From Byssovorax sp. (GTDB lineage: Bacteria; Myxococcota_A; Polyangia; Polyangiales; Polyangiaceae): DNA of 64,000 bases. Positions within the stretch are counted from its first letter, which is position 1; every line of letters starts with the position of its first letter. A program made the position numbers and the translations under genes. A model generated the notes under the pieces. The model had not been told where the DNA came from. It ran no database searches and saw only the letters and a list, made by a program, of their open reading frames with translations. The DNA lies in NCBI GenBank assembly GCA_025362495.1, contig JANYGI010000154.1:22501-86500 (forward strand), read 5' to 3'. Of the stretch, positions 51,313 to 59,450 are shown one piece after another.

Positions 51313-52601
51313 GGCGTCCTCGCGATCGGCGCCTGCGCGAGGTGATGGGTGAACCAGCCCGACGCCAGGCGCGCGACCTCATCGAGCGCGCCCGGCTCCT
51401 CGAAGAGGTGGGTCGCGTCGCGCACGACGGCGAGCTGCGTCGGCCCGTGGAGGCGCGCCTGCGCCGCGCGGTTCAGCAGCAGCACCTCGCGATCGAGGCT
51501 GCCGACGATGAGCAGCGTCGGCGCCGCGACGCGCGCGAGGTACGGGCCTGCGAGATCGGGGCGACCGCCGCGCGAGACGATCGCGCGCACGACGTCCTTG
51601 CGCGACGCCGCTGCCACGAGCGCCGCCGCCGCGCCGGTGCTCGCGCCGAAGTACCCGATCGCGAGATCACGCGTCGCCGTCTCTTCGCGCAGCCAGTCGG
51701 TGGCCCCGACGAGGCGCGAGCCGAGCAGCCCGAGATCGAAGCGCAGCTCGCCGGTGAGCGCGTCCTGCTCGCCCTCCTCGTCGGTGAGCAGATCGAAGAG
51801 CAGCGTCGCGAGGCCGTGCTCGCGCAGCGTCGCGGCGACGTGCTGGTTGCGCGGGCTCCGGCGGCTGCTGCCGCTCCCGTGGACGAAGACGACCAGCCCC
51901 GTCGCGCCCTCGGGAACGACGAGATCGCCCGCGAGCAGCACGCCGCCGGTGCGGATGATCAAGGCGCGATCGCCGGCGCGAACCAGCCTCGCCGACACTT
52001 CCTCGTCCGCGGTCTGATCGAAGCTCGCGTAGTGCTCGCCGATCGCTCGGAGGTCGGCGACCGACTCCACGCACACCATCGCGTCGGCCTCCCGGGCGAG
52101 GCGCTCGATCGAGTCGGCGGCGCCGACCGGGACCGCGAACACCAGACGCCCCGGGCCCTGCGCGCGGATGGCTCGAAGCGCCGCGCGCGCGGTGCCGCCG
52201 GTCGCGAGCCCGTCATCGACGACCACCACCGTTCGACCCTGGATCCGCGGCGGCGGACGGCCGCGTCGGTAGCGGCGCACGCGGCGATCGAGCTCGATTT
52301 GCTCGCGGGCGATCAGCGCCGCGAGCTCGACCTCGTTCACCCCCACGGCGGTCGCGAGCGCGCGATCGAGGTACATCCCGCCTCCCTCGGCCAGGGCGCC
52401 GAGGCCGAGCTCGGGCTGCTTCGGTGCCCCGATTTTGCGCACCACCCAGGTGTCGAGCGGCGCCGCGAGCGCGTCGGCGACCTCGGCGGCGACGATGACG
52501 CCGCCGCGGGCGAGCCCGAGCACGATCGTCCGCTCGTTCCTGTACGCGAGAAGTAGCGGTGCGAGCCGCTGGCCGGCGTCGACGCGGTCGGTGAACATCA
52601 T
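51309..52601 (-). CDS. Phosphoribosyltransferase-alpha/beta hydrolase fusion protein
   Basis: The 430-residue protein joins two domains. Residues 1 to about 210 form a type I phosphoribosyltransferase domain (VLGLARGGVIVAAEVADAL; PRPP motif VVVVDDGLATGGTA). Residues about 220 to 430 form a dienelactone-hydrolase-like domain (VVFVHGSGSSRRSPRNQ, nucleophile Ser in GYFGASTGAAAAL, LLIVGSLDREV and a late His). Such fusions are known in bacteria, but their substrate is not established to my knowledge. The ATG at 52601 (or 52598) starts family homology. The polX gene overlaps its stop. Confidence 0.88.
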   Translation of the reverse strand: MMFTDRVDAGQRLAPLLLAYRNERTIVLGLARGGVIVAAEVADALAAPLDTWVVRKIGAPKQPELGLGALAEGGGMYLDRALATAVGVNEVELAALIAREQIELDRRVRRYRRGRPPPRIQGRTVVVVDDGLATGGTARAALRAIRAQGPGRLVFAVPVGAADSIERLAREADAMVCVESVADLRAIGEHYASFDQTADEEVSARLVRAGDRALIIRTGGVLLAGDLVVPEGATGLVVFVHGSGSSRRSPRNQHVAATLREHGLATLLFDLLTDEEGEQDALTGELRFDLGLLGSRLVGATDWLREETATRDLAIGYFGASTGAAAALVAAASRKDVVRAIVSRGGRPDLAGPYLARVAAPTLLIVGSLDREVLLLNRAAQARLHGPTQLAVVRDATHLFEEPGALDEVARLASGWFTHHLAQAPIARTP

Positions 52602-52739
52602 GACGGACCTCGTTACCGTGCTCGAAACATCAAGATTGATGCCCGCCGCGACTCTGCGCGTCATCGGAGCAGCGGCGGACGAGCCCCGCCGAGGGGTCGA
52701 TTCGCCCAAACGCCCGTGCTACGAGCGGTCCCGGCGACC

Positions 52740-54401
52740 ATGGAGCACGCGATTTTCGACTGGAATACGGAGATCGAGGGAACGCTCCGCGCAGCCACCT
52801 TGGCCTCCGCGGCCTCCGATGCCGGCACGGTGACGTCGTCGGATCACGTGCGCTTCGGCCTCCACGCGACCGGCGTGCAGGTCGTCGACGAGACGCTCCG
52901 CGACGGGCTGCAGAACGGATCGGGCGTCAACCCGCCCATCGGCCACAAGGTCGATCTCCTGCACGCCATGGCCCGGATCGGCGTCGACGTCGTCAGCGTC
53001 GGGCTGCCGGCCGCGGGCGCGCGCTACGCCGAGGACACCCACCATCTCTGCCTCGAGATCCGCGACGCCAGGCTCGCGCTCCTGCCCACCGCGGCGGCGC
53101 GCACCGTCGTCGCCGACGTGCAGGGGATCGCCCGCGCCTCGCAGCGCGCGGGGATGCCGATCGAGGTCTACTCCTTCATCGGGAGCTCGCCGATCCGCCA
53201 CTACACCGAGGGCTGGGATCTGGCCTTCCTCGTCGACAGCGTGCGTAAATCCACGGAAGAGGCCGTGCGCGAGGGGCTCTCGTTCTGTCTCGTCACCGAG
53301 GACACGACGCGCGCGCACCCCGACATGCTCCGCACGCTCTTTCGCACGGCGATCGAGGCCGGCGCGACGCGGCTCTGCCTCTGCGACACGACAGGGCACG
53401 TCACGCCGTACGGAGTGGCCGAGCTCATCGCCTTCACGCGTGGGGAAATCCAGGCGATCGGCGCGAAAGGCATCCAGATCGACTGGCACGCTCACAACGA
53501 TCGTGGGCTGAGCATCGCCACGGCGCTGTGGGCCGCGTCGGTGGGCGTCGACCGCGTCCATGGCACCGGCCTCGGCGTGGGCGAGCGCGTCGGCAACACC
53601 AGCCTCGAGCTGCTCGTGGAGAACCTCGGCCTCCTCGGCGCGCGCGCGCCGGTCTCGCGGGAGCGCTTGATCGAGTACTGCGAGCTCGCGGCGCGCGCCC
53701 TCTCGTGGACCATCCCCGACGACCACCCGATCGCCGGCTCGCGCTTCCGCAAGGAGCACGTGCAATCGCACGCGTACCGCGTCGTCGACGAATCGCCGTC
53801 CGCGCCCGTCGTCGCGCCCACGGCGGGCAAGGCGCCGAGCGATCGCCTCGTCCCGATGATGCTGCGGTTAGGCGGCTCCGAGGTCGAGCTCGCGGTCCAC
53901 CCGCGGCGCACGCTGCTCGAAGCGCTCCGCTACGATCTCGATCTCATCGGCACCAAGCAGGGTTGTGACAAGGGCGACTGCGGGGCCTGCACGGTGGTGC
54001 TCGACGGCAAGGCGGTGCTCGCGTGCCTCACCCTGGCGCTCGACGCCGACGGGCGCGACGTGCAGACCGTCGAGACGATCGGCGGCGCTCACCTCGATCC
54101 GCTGGTCGACTGCTTCGATCGCGCCGGAGGCGGGCAGTGCGGCTTCTGCACGCCCGGCATGCTGATGAGCGCGACAGCGCTGCTCGATCGCAACCCGCGG
54201 CCCACGCGCAGCGAGATCAACGTGGCCATCTCGGGCAACCTCTGCCGCTGCACGGGCTATGGCCGCATCGTCGACGCGATCGAGCTCGCAGCGTCGATCC
54301 GCCGCGGCGAAGAGGCGGGGAGCATCGATATGCCCGGCACCGAGTGCGCGCCTCCGCCGCTCGCCTCCAACACCCGCCCTGCGCGCCCGGAGAAGAGCTG
54401 A
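52740..54401 (+). CDS. DRE-TIM aldolase/lyase fused to a 2Fe-2S molybdenum-hydroxylase subunit
   Basis: The 553-residue protein combines two families. Residues 1 to about 325 form a DRE-TIM metallolyase domain (VVDETLRDGLQNG near residue 49; metal-binding IDWHAHNDRGLS near 250), as in isopropylmalate or homocitrate synthases and HMG-CoA lyase. From about residue 350 a small subunit of xanthine-dehydrogenase-type enzymes follows: plant-type 2Fe-2S C-x4-C-x2-C (GCDKGDCGACTVVLDG, near 408) and the second 2Fe-2S domain (CGFCTPGM, NLCRCTGYGRIV). It lies 2 nt before the large subunit gene. Internal ATGs before the 2Fe-2S domain could make a separate small subunit. The fusion is rare. Confidence 0.88.
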   Translation: MEHAIFDWNTEIEGTLRAATLASAASDAGTVTSSDHVRFGLHATGVQVVDETLRDGLQNGSGVNPPIGHKVDLLHAMARIGVDVVSVGLPAAGARYAEDTHHLCLEIRDARLALLPTAAARTVVADVQGIARASQRAGMPIEVYSFIGSSPIRHYTEGWDLAFLVDSVRKSTEEAVREGLSFCLVTEDTTRAHPDMLRTLFRTAIEAGATRLCLCDTTGHVTPYGVAELIAFTRGEIQAIGAKGIQIDWHAHNDRGLSIATALWAASVGVDRVHGTGLGVGERVGNTSLELLVENLGLLGARAPVSRERLIEYCELAARALSWTIPDDHPIAGSRFRKEHVQSHAYRVVDESPSAPVVAPTAGKAPSDRLVPMMLRLGGSEVELAVHPRRTLLEALRYDLDLIGTKQGCDKGDCGACTVVLDGKAVLACLTLALDADGRDVQTVETIGGAHLDPLVDCFDRAGGGQCGFCTPGMLMSATALLDRNPRPTRSEINVAISGNLCRCTGYGRIVDAIELAASIRRGEEAGSIDMPGTECAPPPLASNTRPARPEKS

Positions 54402-54403
54402 CC

Positions 54404-56758
54404 ATGGCCGACGAAGTGATGAAGCGCGTCGGCCCGCCGGTGATCGAGAAGACGCCGGGATCGGGCCTCGTCGGCCGCCGCACCCGCGCGCTCCTCGCGC
54501 CGCGCGTGACGGGGCAAGTCCGCTACACCGACGACATCCACCTCCCGCGCATGGCCTGGGGGCGGCTCCTGCGCTGCCCGCACCCGCACGCGCGCATCGT
54601 GCGCATCGACGCCTCGCGCGCCCTCGCGAGGAAGGGAGTCCTCGCGGTCATCACCGGCAAGGACATGCCGGAGCGATTCGGCATCATCCCCTGGACGCCG
54701 GACGAGTACCCGCTGGCGCTGGAGCGCGCGCGCTTCGTCGGCGACGCCGTCGCCGCCGTCGCCGCCACCGACGAGCGCATCGCCCACGAGGCGGCCGAGC
54801 TCATCGACGTCGAGTACGAGATCCTCCCCGCAGCGACCGATCTCGACACGGCGATCGACGCTCCCTCCGTCGGCCTCGGCCGGAGCGGCAAGGACAACGT
54901 CTCGAAAGAGGTCGAGCTCGAGTTCGGCGACGTCGACGCGCTCTTCGCGGCCTCCGACGTCATCGTCGAGGGCAATTACTACTACGAGGGCTCGGCCCAC
55001 GCGCCGATCGAGACCCATTGTGCGATTGGCCAGTACGACAAGAATGGCCTGCTCACGGTGTGGTCGGCGACGCAGGTGCCGCATTATCTCCACCGCGAGC
55101 TCTCGCGCGTGCTCCGGGTCTCGCCCACGCGGATCCGGGTGATCCAGCCGCCCGTCGGCGGCGCGTTCGGCGGCAAGAGCGAGCCCTTCTCCCTCGAGTT
55201 CTGCGCGGCCAAGCTGGCGATGCTCACCGGTCGTCCGGTCAAGTTCCTCTACACGCGTGAAGAAGAGTTCTACGCCCACCGCGGCCGCCACCCGATGCGG
55301 ATGGCGATGAAGGTCGGCGCCACCCGCGACGGCAAGCTCACCGCGGTCGACACGCGCACCCACATCGACGGGGGCGCGTACTCGTCGTTCGGCCTGGTGA
55401 CGGCGTATTACTCGGGCCAGCTCCTCACCCTCCCGGCCTTCGCCCAGGGGTATCGCTTCAAGTCCACGCGCTACTTCACCAACAAGCCTCCTTGCGGGCC
55501 CAAGCGCGGTCACGGCAGCGTCCAGCCGCGCTTCGCGTTCGAGGTCTCGCTCGACAAGATCGCCGAGAAGATCGGCATGGATCCCTTCGAGCTGCGCCGG
55601 CGCAACCTGGTGGAGGCCAACGCCCAGACGCTCAACGGCATGCGCGTCACGTCCAACGGCATCACCGAGTGCCTCGACAAGGTGGAGTCCGCGAGCCAGT
55701 GGAAGGAGCGCCGCGGCAAATTGCCTGTCGGGCGCGGGCTCGGCGTCGCGGCCAGCGCCTACATCAGCGGCACCAACTATTCAATCTACCCCAACGCGAT
55801 GCCCCAGAGCGCCGTCCAGCTCAAGGTCGATCGCTCGGGCGTCGTCACCATCTTCTCGGGGCAGAGCGAGATTGGTCAGGGCTGCGACACCCTCCTCGCC
55901 GTCCTCGTCGCCGACGAGCTGGGGCTCGATCTCGGGGCGATCCGCGTCATCTCCGGCGACACCGATCTCACCCCGGTCGACATGGGGGCCTACTCGTCGC
56001 GCGGCACGTTCATGAACGGCAACGCCGCCCTCCACGCCGCGCAGCAGGTGCGGACGAAGATGGTCGACGCCGTGGCCGAGAAGCTCGGCGTCACGCCGGG
56101 GGAGATCCTCGTCACGCGCGGCGCCCTCTGCGTGGCGGCCGATCCCAGCCGGAGCGTGCCAGTCACCCGGGCGATCGAGCTGGCCGAGGGCAAGTTCGGC
56201 ACGCTCGGGGCCGTCGGCTACTACAATACGCCCGAGCTCGGCGGCGACTACCGGGGCGGCACCATCGGCGCTTCTCCAGCCTACTCGTTCACGGCCCACG
56301 TCGCCGAGGTCTCCGTCGATACCGAGACGGGCCGGGTGGATGTGAAGCGCATCTGGGTGGCCCACGACTGCGGCAAGGCCATCTGCCCCACCATTGTAGA
56401 AGGACAGATGGAGGGCTCGGCGTACATGGGAGCGGCCGAGGCCATCTTCGAGGAGCACGTCATCGGGAAAGACGGCCTGCACCTCGGGCCGAACCTGCTC
56501 GACTACAAGATACCGACCAGCCTCGACGTCCCCGAGCTGATTGCCCTCCTCGTCGAGTCGAACGATCCCGAGGGGCCACGCGGCGCCAAGGAGGCGGGCG
56601 AGGGGCCGCTGCACCCGTCGATCCCCGCGATCGCCAACGCCATCTACGACGCCGTCGGCGTCCGGATCGATCGGCTGCCGTTCTCGCCGGCGCGCGTCCT
56701 CGCGGCGCTGCGCGACAAGCGCGCGCGCGAGCGCCCCGGCGAGCAGGCGGCGGAGTAA
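54404..56758 (+). CDS. hcrA: 4-hydroxybenzoyl-CoA reductase-like molybdopterin subunit
   Basis: The 784-residue large subunit of the xanthine dehydrogenase family begins with MADEVMKRVG and GRRTRALLAPRVTGQVRYTDDIHLPRM. It has GGAFGGKSEPF (molybdopterin binding), GQSEIGQGCDTLLAVLVADELG and a final GPRGAKEAGEGPLHPSIPAIANAIYDAVGVRI. The active-site Glu is in this last segment. In 4-hydroxybenzoyl-CoA reductase it binds the molybdenum cofactor and removes the para-hydroxyl group. The beta subunit's Fe-S insertion supports that specificity. It is followed by hcrB after 8 nt. Confidence 0.85.
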   Translation: MADEVMKRVGPPVIEKTPGSGLVGRRTRALLAPRVTGQVRYTDDIHLPRMAWGRLLRCPHPHARIVRIDASRALARKGVLAVITGKDMPERFGIIPWTPDEYPLALERARFVGDAVAAVAATDERIAHEAAELIDVEYEILPAATDLDTAIDAPSVGLGRSGKDNVSKEVELEFGDVDALFAASDVIVEGNYYYEGSAHAPIETHCAIGQYDKNGLLTVWSATQVPHYLHRELSRVLRVSPTRIRVIQPPVGGAFGGKSEPFSLEFCAAKLAMLTGRPVKFLYTREEEFYAHRGRHPMRMAMKVGATRDGKLTAVDTRTHIDGGAYSSFGLVTAYYSGQLLTLPAFAQGYRFKSTRYFTNKPPCGPKRGHGSVQPRFAFEVSLDKIAEKIGMDPFELRRRNLVEANAQTLNGMRVTSNGITECLDKVESASQWKERRGKLPVGRGLGVAASAYISGTNYSIYPNAMPQSAVQLKVDRSGVVTIFSGQSEIGQGCDTLLAVLVADELGLDLGAIRVISGDTDLTPVDMGAYSSRGTFMNGNAALHAAQQVRTKMVDAVAEKLGVTPGEILVTRGALCVAADPSRSVPVTRAIELAEGKFGTLGAVGYYNTPELGGDYRGGTIGASPAYSFTAHVAEVSVDTETGRVDVKRIWVAHDCGKAICPTIVEGQMEGSAYMGAAEAIFEEHVIGKDGLHLGPNLLDYKIPTSLDVPELIALLVESNDPEGPRGAKEAGEGPLHPSIPAIANAIYDAVGVRIDRLPFSPARVLAALRDKRARERPGEQAAE

Positions 56759-56766
56759 ACGAGACC

Positions 56767-57759
56767 ATGCTGCCTCTCCCGATCTTCGAGTACCACAAGC
56801 CGCGCACGCTCGCCGAGGCCACAGGCCTTCTCGCCGCGCTCGGCGACAAGGCCATGATCCTCGCGGGCGGCACGGACGTGCTCCCGAACATGAAACAAGG
56901 GCTGTTCGAGCCCGAGCACGTCGTCTCGATCGCCGCCCTCGACGAGCTGCGCGGCATCGGCTTCACCCGCGATCCAGGCGGGCTCGAGCACCTGGTCATC
57001 GGCTCGGGGATGCGTCTCTCCGAGATCGCCGACAGCCTGCTCGTCACGCGCGTCGCGCCCGCGCTCGCCGAAGCGGCGGGGCTCGTCGGCGGCCCGCACC
57101 ACCGCGCGATGGGCACGCTCGGCGGGAACATCTGCCTCGATACGCGCTGTCGATATTACAATCAAACCTACTTCTGGCGCAAGGCTCTGGGCTTCTGCCT
57201 GAAGAAGGACGGGACCGCGTGTCACGTCGTCAAAGGGGGCGCGAAATGCGTGGCGGCGGCCTCCAACGACTCCGCACCTGCGTTGATGGCCCTCGACGCC
57301 GAGCTGCTGCTGCTCGGAAATACCGGCGAGCGGCGGGTGCGCGCCGTCGACTTCTACACCGCCGACGGTATCCGCAACACCGTGCTCAGGCCGGGAGAGA
57401 TCGTGGTGCGGGCGACGATACCCGTTGTTTCCGGCCGCCGCAGCGCCTTCGAGAAGCTCCGTAAACGCGGGGCGATCGACTTTCCCCTGCTCTCCATCGC
57501 GGCGCGGATCGATCGCGATCCCGAAAAGCGGATACGCGCCGTGGACATCGTCGTATCCGCGCTGGGCGCCCGCCCGCGCCGGGTGCGCGCCGCCGCGAAG
57601 GTCGCGCCGGGAGCCGCGGAGACGGGCCTCGCAGAGTCCCTCGCTGCCGGAGCCTACGCCGAGTGCAAACCGCTCACGAACCTGGACGAAGAGGCCGAAT
57701 GGCGCCGGGAAATGGTCCCTGTCCTGGTGAAGAAGGCCGTGGCCCGCGCGCTCGGGTGA
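56767..57759 (+). CDS. hcrB: 4-hydroxybenzoyl-CoA reductase-like FAD/4Fe-4S subunit
   Basis: The 330-residue flavin subunit has the FAD motif LAGGTDVLPNMKQG and GTLGGNICLDTRCRYYNQ. An insertion with Cys128, Cys144, Cys152 and Cys161 has the C-x15-C-x7-C-x8-C spacing that I recall for the extra 4Fe-4S cluster in Thauera HcrB. This cluster is the hallmark of 4-hydroxybenzoyl-CoA reductase and is absent from xanthine dehydrogenases. The enzyme normally works in anaerobic aromatic breakdown. The spacing match makes the family call strong; physiology here is open. Confidence 0.9.
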   Translation: MLPLPIFEYHKPRTLAEATGLLAALGDKAMILAGGTDVLPNMKQGLFEPEHVVSIAALDELRGIGFTRDPGGLEHLVIGSGMRLSEIADSLLVTRVAPALAEAAGLVGGPHHRAMGTLGGNICLDTRCRYYNQTYFWRKALGFCLKKDGTACHVVKGGAKCVAAASNDSAPALMALDAELLLLGNTGERRVRAVDFYTADGIRNTVLRPGEIVVRATIPVVSGRRSAFEKLRKRGAIDFPLLSIAARIDRDPEKRIRAVDIVVSALGARPRRVRAAAKVAPGAAETGLAESLAAGAYAECKPLTNLDEEAEWRREMVPVLVKKAVARALG

Positions 57760-58109
57760 CCGGTGACCGGGTGAACCGCTGGGCCTGCCGCCGTCCGGAG
57801 CGGGCGAGCGTGTCGTGGGCGTCTGATTCTCCGGTAGCGCCCGCCCGGCGTGGGTCCGTCGGTGTCAACCGACCCACCGCGACGGCGCGGCGATTCCCCG
57901 CCTGCGCCCGGGAATTCCCGCGCTACTGGCTCGTTTGTCCGATACCGCAGCTTTGCTGTGCGGGACATGCTCGCGCCGCGCGTGGCTCCCCGCGGTACAC
58001 CGGTTGCAATCGTGCTCCGCGTCCTTGCCAATCACGACAGCGTCGCTTCACCGGGTCTCGCCGGAGAAGCGGGGAGCTCTCGTGGTTCTTGGATGAAAAA
58101 GGGGGACCA
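57760..58109. other. Intergenic stretch with small inverted repeats
   Basis: About 350 bases hold no gene. An inverted repeat lies at 57850-57877 (GTGGGTC ... GACCCAC) and a smaller one near 57948-57966 (CCGCAGC ... GCTGTGCGG). The first may end the hcr operon, although no T run follows. The promoter of the Gly/Cys-rich lipoprotein gene must lie here or just upstream; I cannot identify it with confidence. Confidence 0.5.
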
Positions 58110-58604
58110 ATGAAGTCGATGAACATCCTCACCGGCATGGCGATTCTTCTGGCCGCCATGGCGACTCCACTCCTCAGCGGCTGCGCCGCCGAGGTCGACT
58201 CCGAGGGCGCGACGGCCGATGACGCCGTGGCGGCGAATGACGACGTGGCCACGCCGGCGGACGCGGAGAAGACCGGCACCGAGCAGCAGGCCTTCTGCGG
58301 CGGCGGCTTCGGCGGCTTCGGCCTCGGCGGCGGCTGCGGCGGCTCCGGCCTCGGAATCGGCGGCTGCGGCGGGTTTGGCGGGTTTGGCCTCGGCGGCTGC
58401 GGCGGGTTCGGCCTCGGCTGCGGCGGGTTCGGCCTCGGCCTCGGCCTCGGCTGCGGCGGGTTTGGCGGGTTCGGCCTCGGCGGCGGCTGCGGCGGGTTCG
58501 GCGGCTTCGGCGGCGGCTGCGGCGGCTTCGGCCTCGGCGGCGGCTGCGGCGGCTTCGGCCTCGGAATCGGCGGCTGCGGCGGGTTCGGCGGCGGCATTTG
58601 CTGA
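58110..58604 (+). CDS. Gly/Cys/Phe-rich low-complexity lipoprotein
   Basis: The 164-residue precursor has a signal peptide with a lipobox (LLSGC), an acidic linker (residues about 28-60, ending EQQAF) and a C-terminal domain built almost only of Gly, Cys, Phe and Leu. The domain consists of imperfect copies of CGGFGGFGLGGG. Eleven to twelve Cys are evenly spaced there. No enzyme motif is seen. It may be a cross-linked surface or envelope protein. RBS-like GGGGG precedes the ATG. The next gene (58820) has the same lipobox-linker-repeat plan. Confidence 0.8.
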   Translation: MKSMNILTGMAILLAAMATPLLSGCAAEVDSEGATADDAVAANDDVATPADAEKTGTEQQAFCGGGFGGFGLGGGCGGSGLGIGGCGGFGGFGLGGCGGFGLGCGGFGLGLGLGCGGFGGFGLGGGCGGFGGFGGGCGGFGLGGGCGGFGLGIGGCGGFGGGIC

Positions 58605-58658
58605 GCCTCGAGCATCGAATCCGGCAGTAGGGCACGCCGAAGCGCGCCGGAGAGAAAG

Positions 58659-58696
58659 AGGGCGGGAGAGGTCATCCATGGTGACCTCCCCGCCCT
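58659..58696. terminator. Strong 15-bp hairpin after the Gly/Cys-rich gene
   Basis: The arms AGGGCGGGAGAGGTCA (58659-58674) and TGACCTCCCCGCCCT (58682-58696) pair with one bulged base and a seven-nucleotide loop. No T run follows, so it may stop transcription Rho-independently only weakly, or protect the mRNA end. It lies 55 nt after the lipoprotein stop. Confidence 0.55.
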
Positions 58697-58819
58697 CCGT
58701 ATCTCTCCAGCGCCGTCGCGGCGTCACTTCATCTCCGGACGATCGCGCGTGAAGAGCGCCGGTTGCCCGGGTTTCCGTTGACTCACCATGATGATTTCTT
58801 CGAGCAAGGAGAACGCTAC

Positions 58820-59356
58820 ATGACCTCACTGCATAACCTCGTGATGACGTTCACCCTGTCGGCCCTCACCGGGCTCGGCGGAGCAGGCTGCCTCGCGCAG
58901 GCGAGCGCGGCGGACGGCACCACCGATGCGGCTTTGGACGACGAGTCCTCGGTGCTTGGCGACGAGACGACCAATCAGGCTTCGCAGGCTCTCGACCTCG
59001 GATGCGGCGAGCCCGACTACGCGCCGCCGCTGGATCAGCCTTACCCGCCGGCGGAGCCGCCCATCGTGGCGCCCGTGCTCGTCGGCGCGCCCGTGCCGGT
59101 GCCCGTCGCGGCGCCCGTGCCCGTCCCGGTGATCCCGCCCTGCGTGATCCCGCTGCCGGTGCTGGTGCCGACGCCCTTCGCGATCCCGATCGCGATCCCC
59201 GTGCCGGTGCTCATCCCGGTCCCGCTCCCGGTCCCCACGTACGTGGCGACGCCGGTGCCGTTCCCGGTCCCGTTCTTCGCGCCCTATCCCGTGCCCGTCG
59301 GGTACCCGGTCGCGGTGCCGGCGCCCTGCGGCGGGCTGTACGGGTTCGGCTGCTGA
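58820..59356 (+). CDS. Pro/Val-rich low-complexity lipoprotein
   Basis: The 178-residue precursor starts MTSLHNLVMTFTLSALTGLG, with a lipobox (GGAGC) and an acidic/Thr-rich linker (DAALDDESSVLGDET). A long Pro-Val repeat follows (PVPVPVAAPVPVPVIPP and similar), ending in CGGLYGFGC. The start at 58820 is chosen because AAGGAG lies 9 nt upstream; the frame extends further but without signal. Pro-rich repeats often form rigid envelope spacers or bind partners. The shared plan with the preceding gene suggests a functional pair. Function unknown. Confidence 0.78.
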   Translation: MTSLHNLVMTFTLSALTGLGGAGCLAQASAADGTTDAALDDESSVLGDETTNQASQALDLGCGEPDYAPPLDQPYPPAEPPIVAPVLVGAPVPVPVAAPVPVPVIPPCVIPLPVLVPTPFAIPIAIPVPVLIPVPLPVPTYVATPVPFPVPFFAPYPVPVGYPVAVPAPCGGLYGFGC

Positions 59357-59450
59357 GGTCGCGCGGGCCGTGAGGTGCCTCGACGGCGCCTCACTGGCTC
59401 TCACGGAGCATCGATATCGACCCTCGACGACGCCGTCGGGGGTTGTTCCG

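Noticed and set aside
58300..58604. Short tandem repeats that could suggest a CRISPR array or satellite
   Set aside because: They are in-frame codon repeats of Gly/Cys/Phe without distinct spacers, inside a lipoprotein gene.
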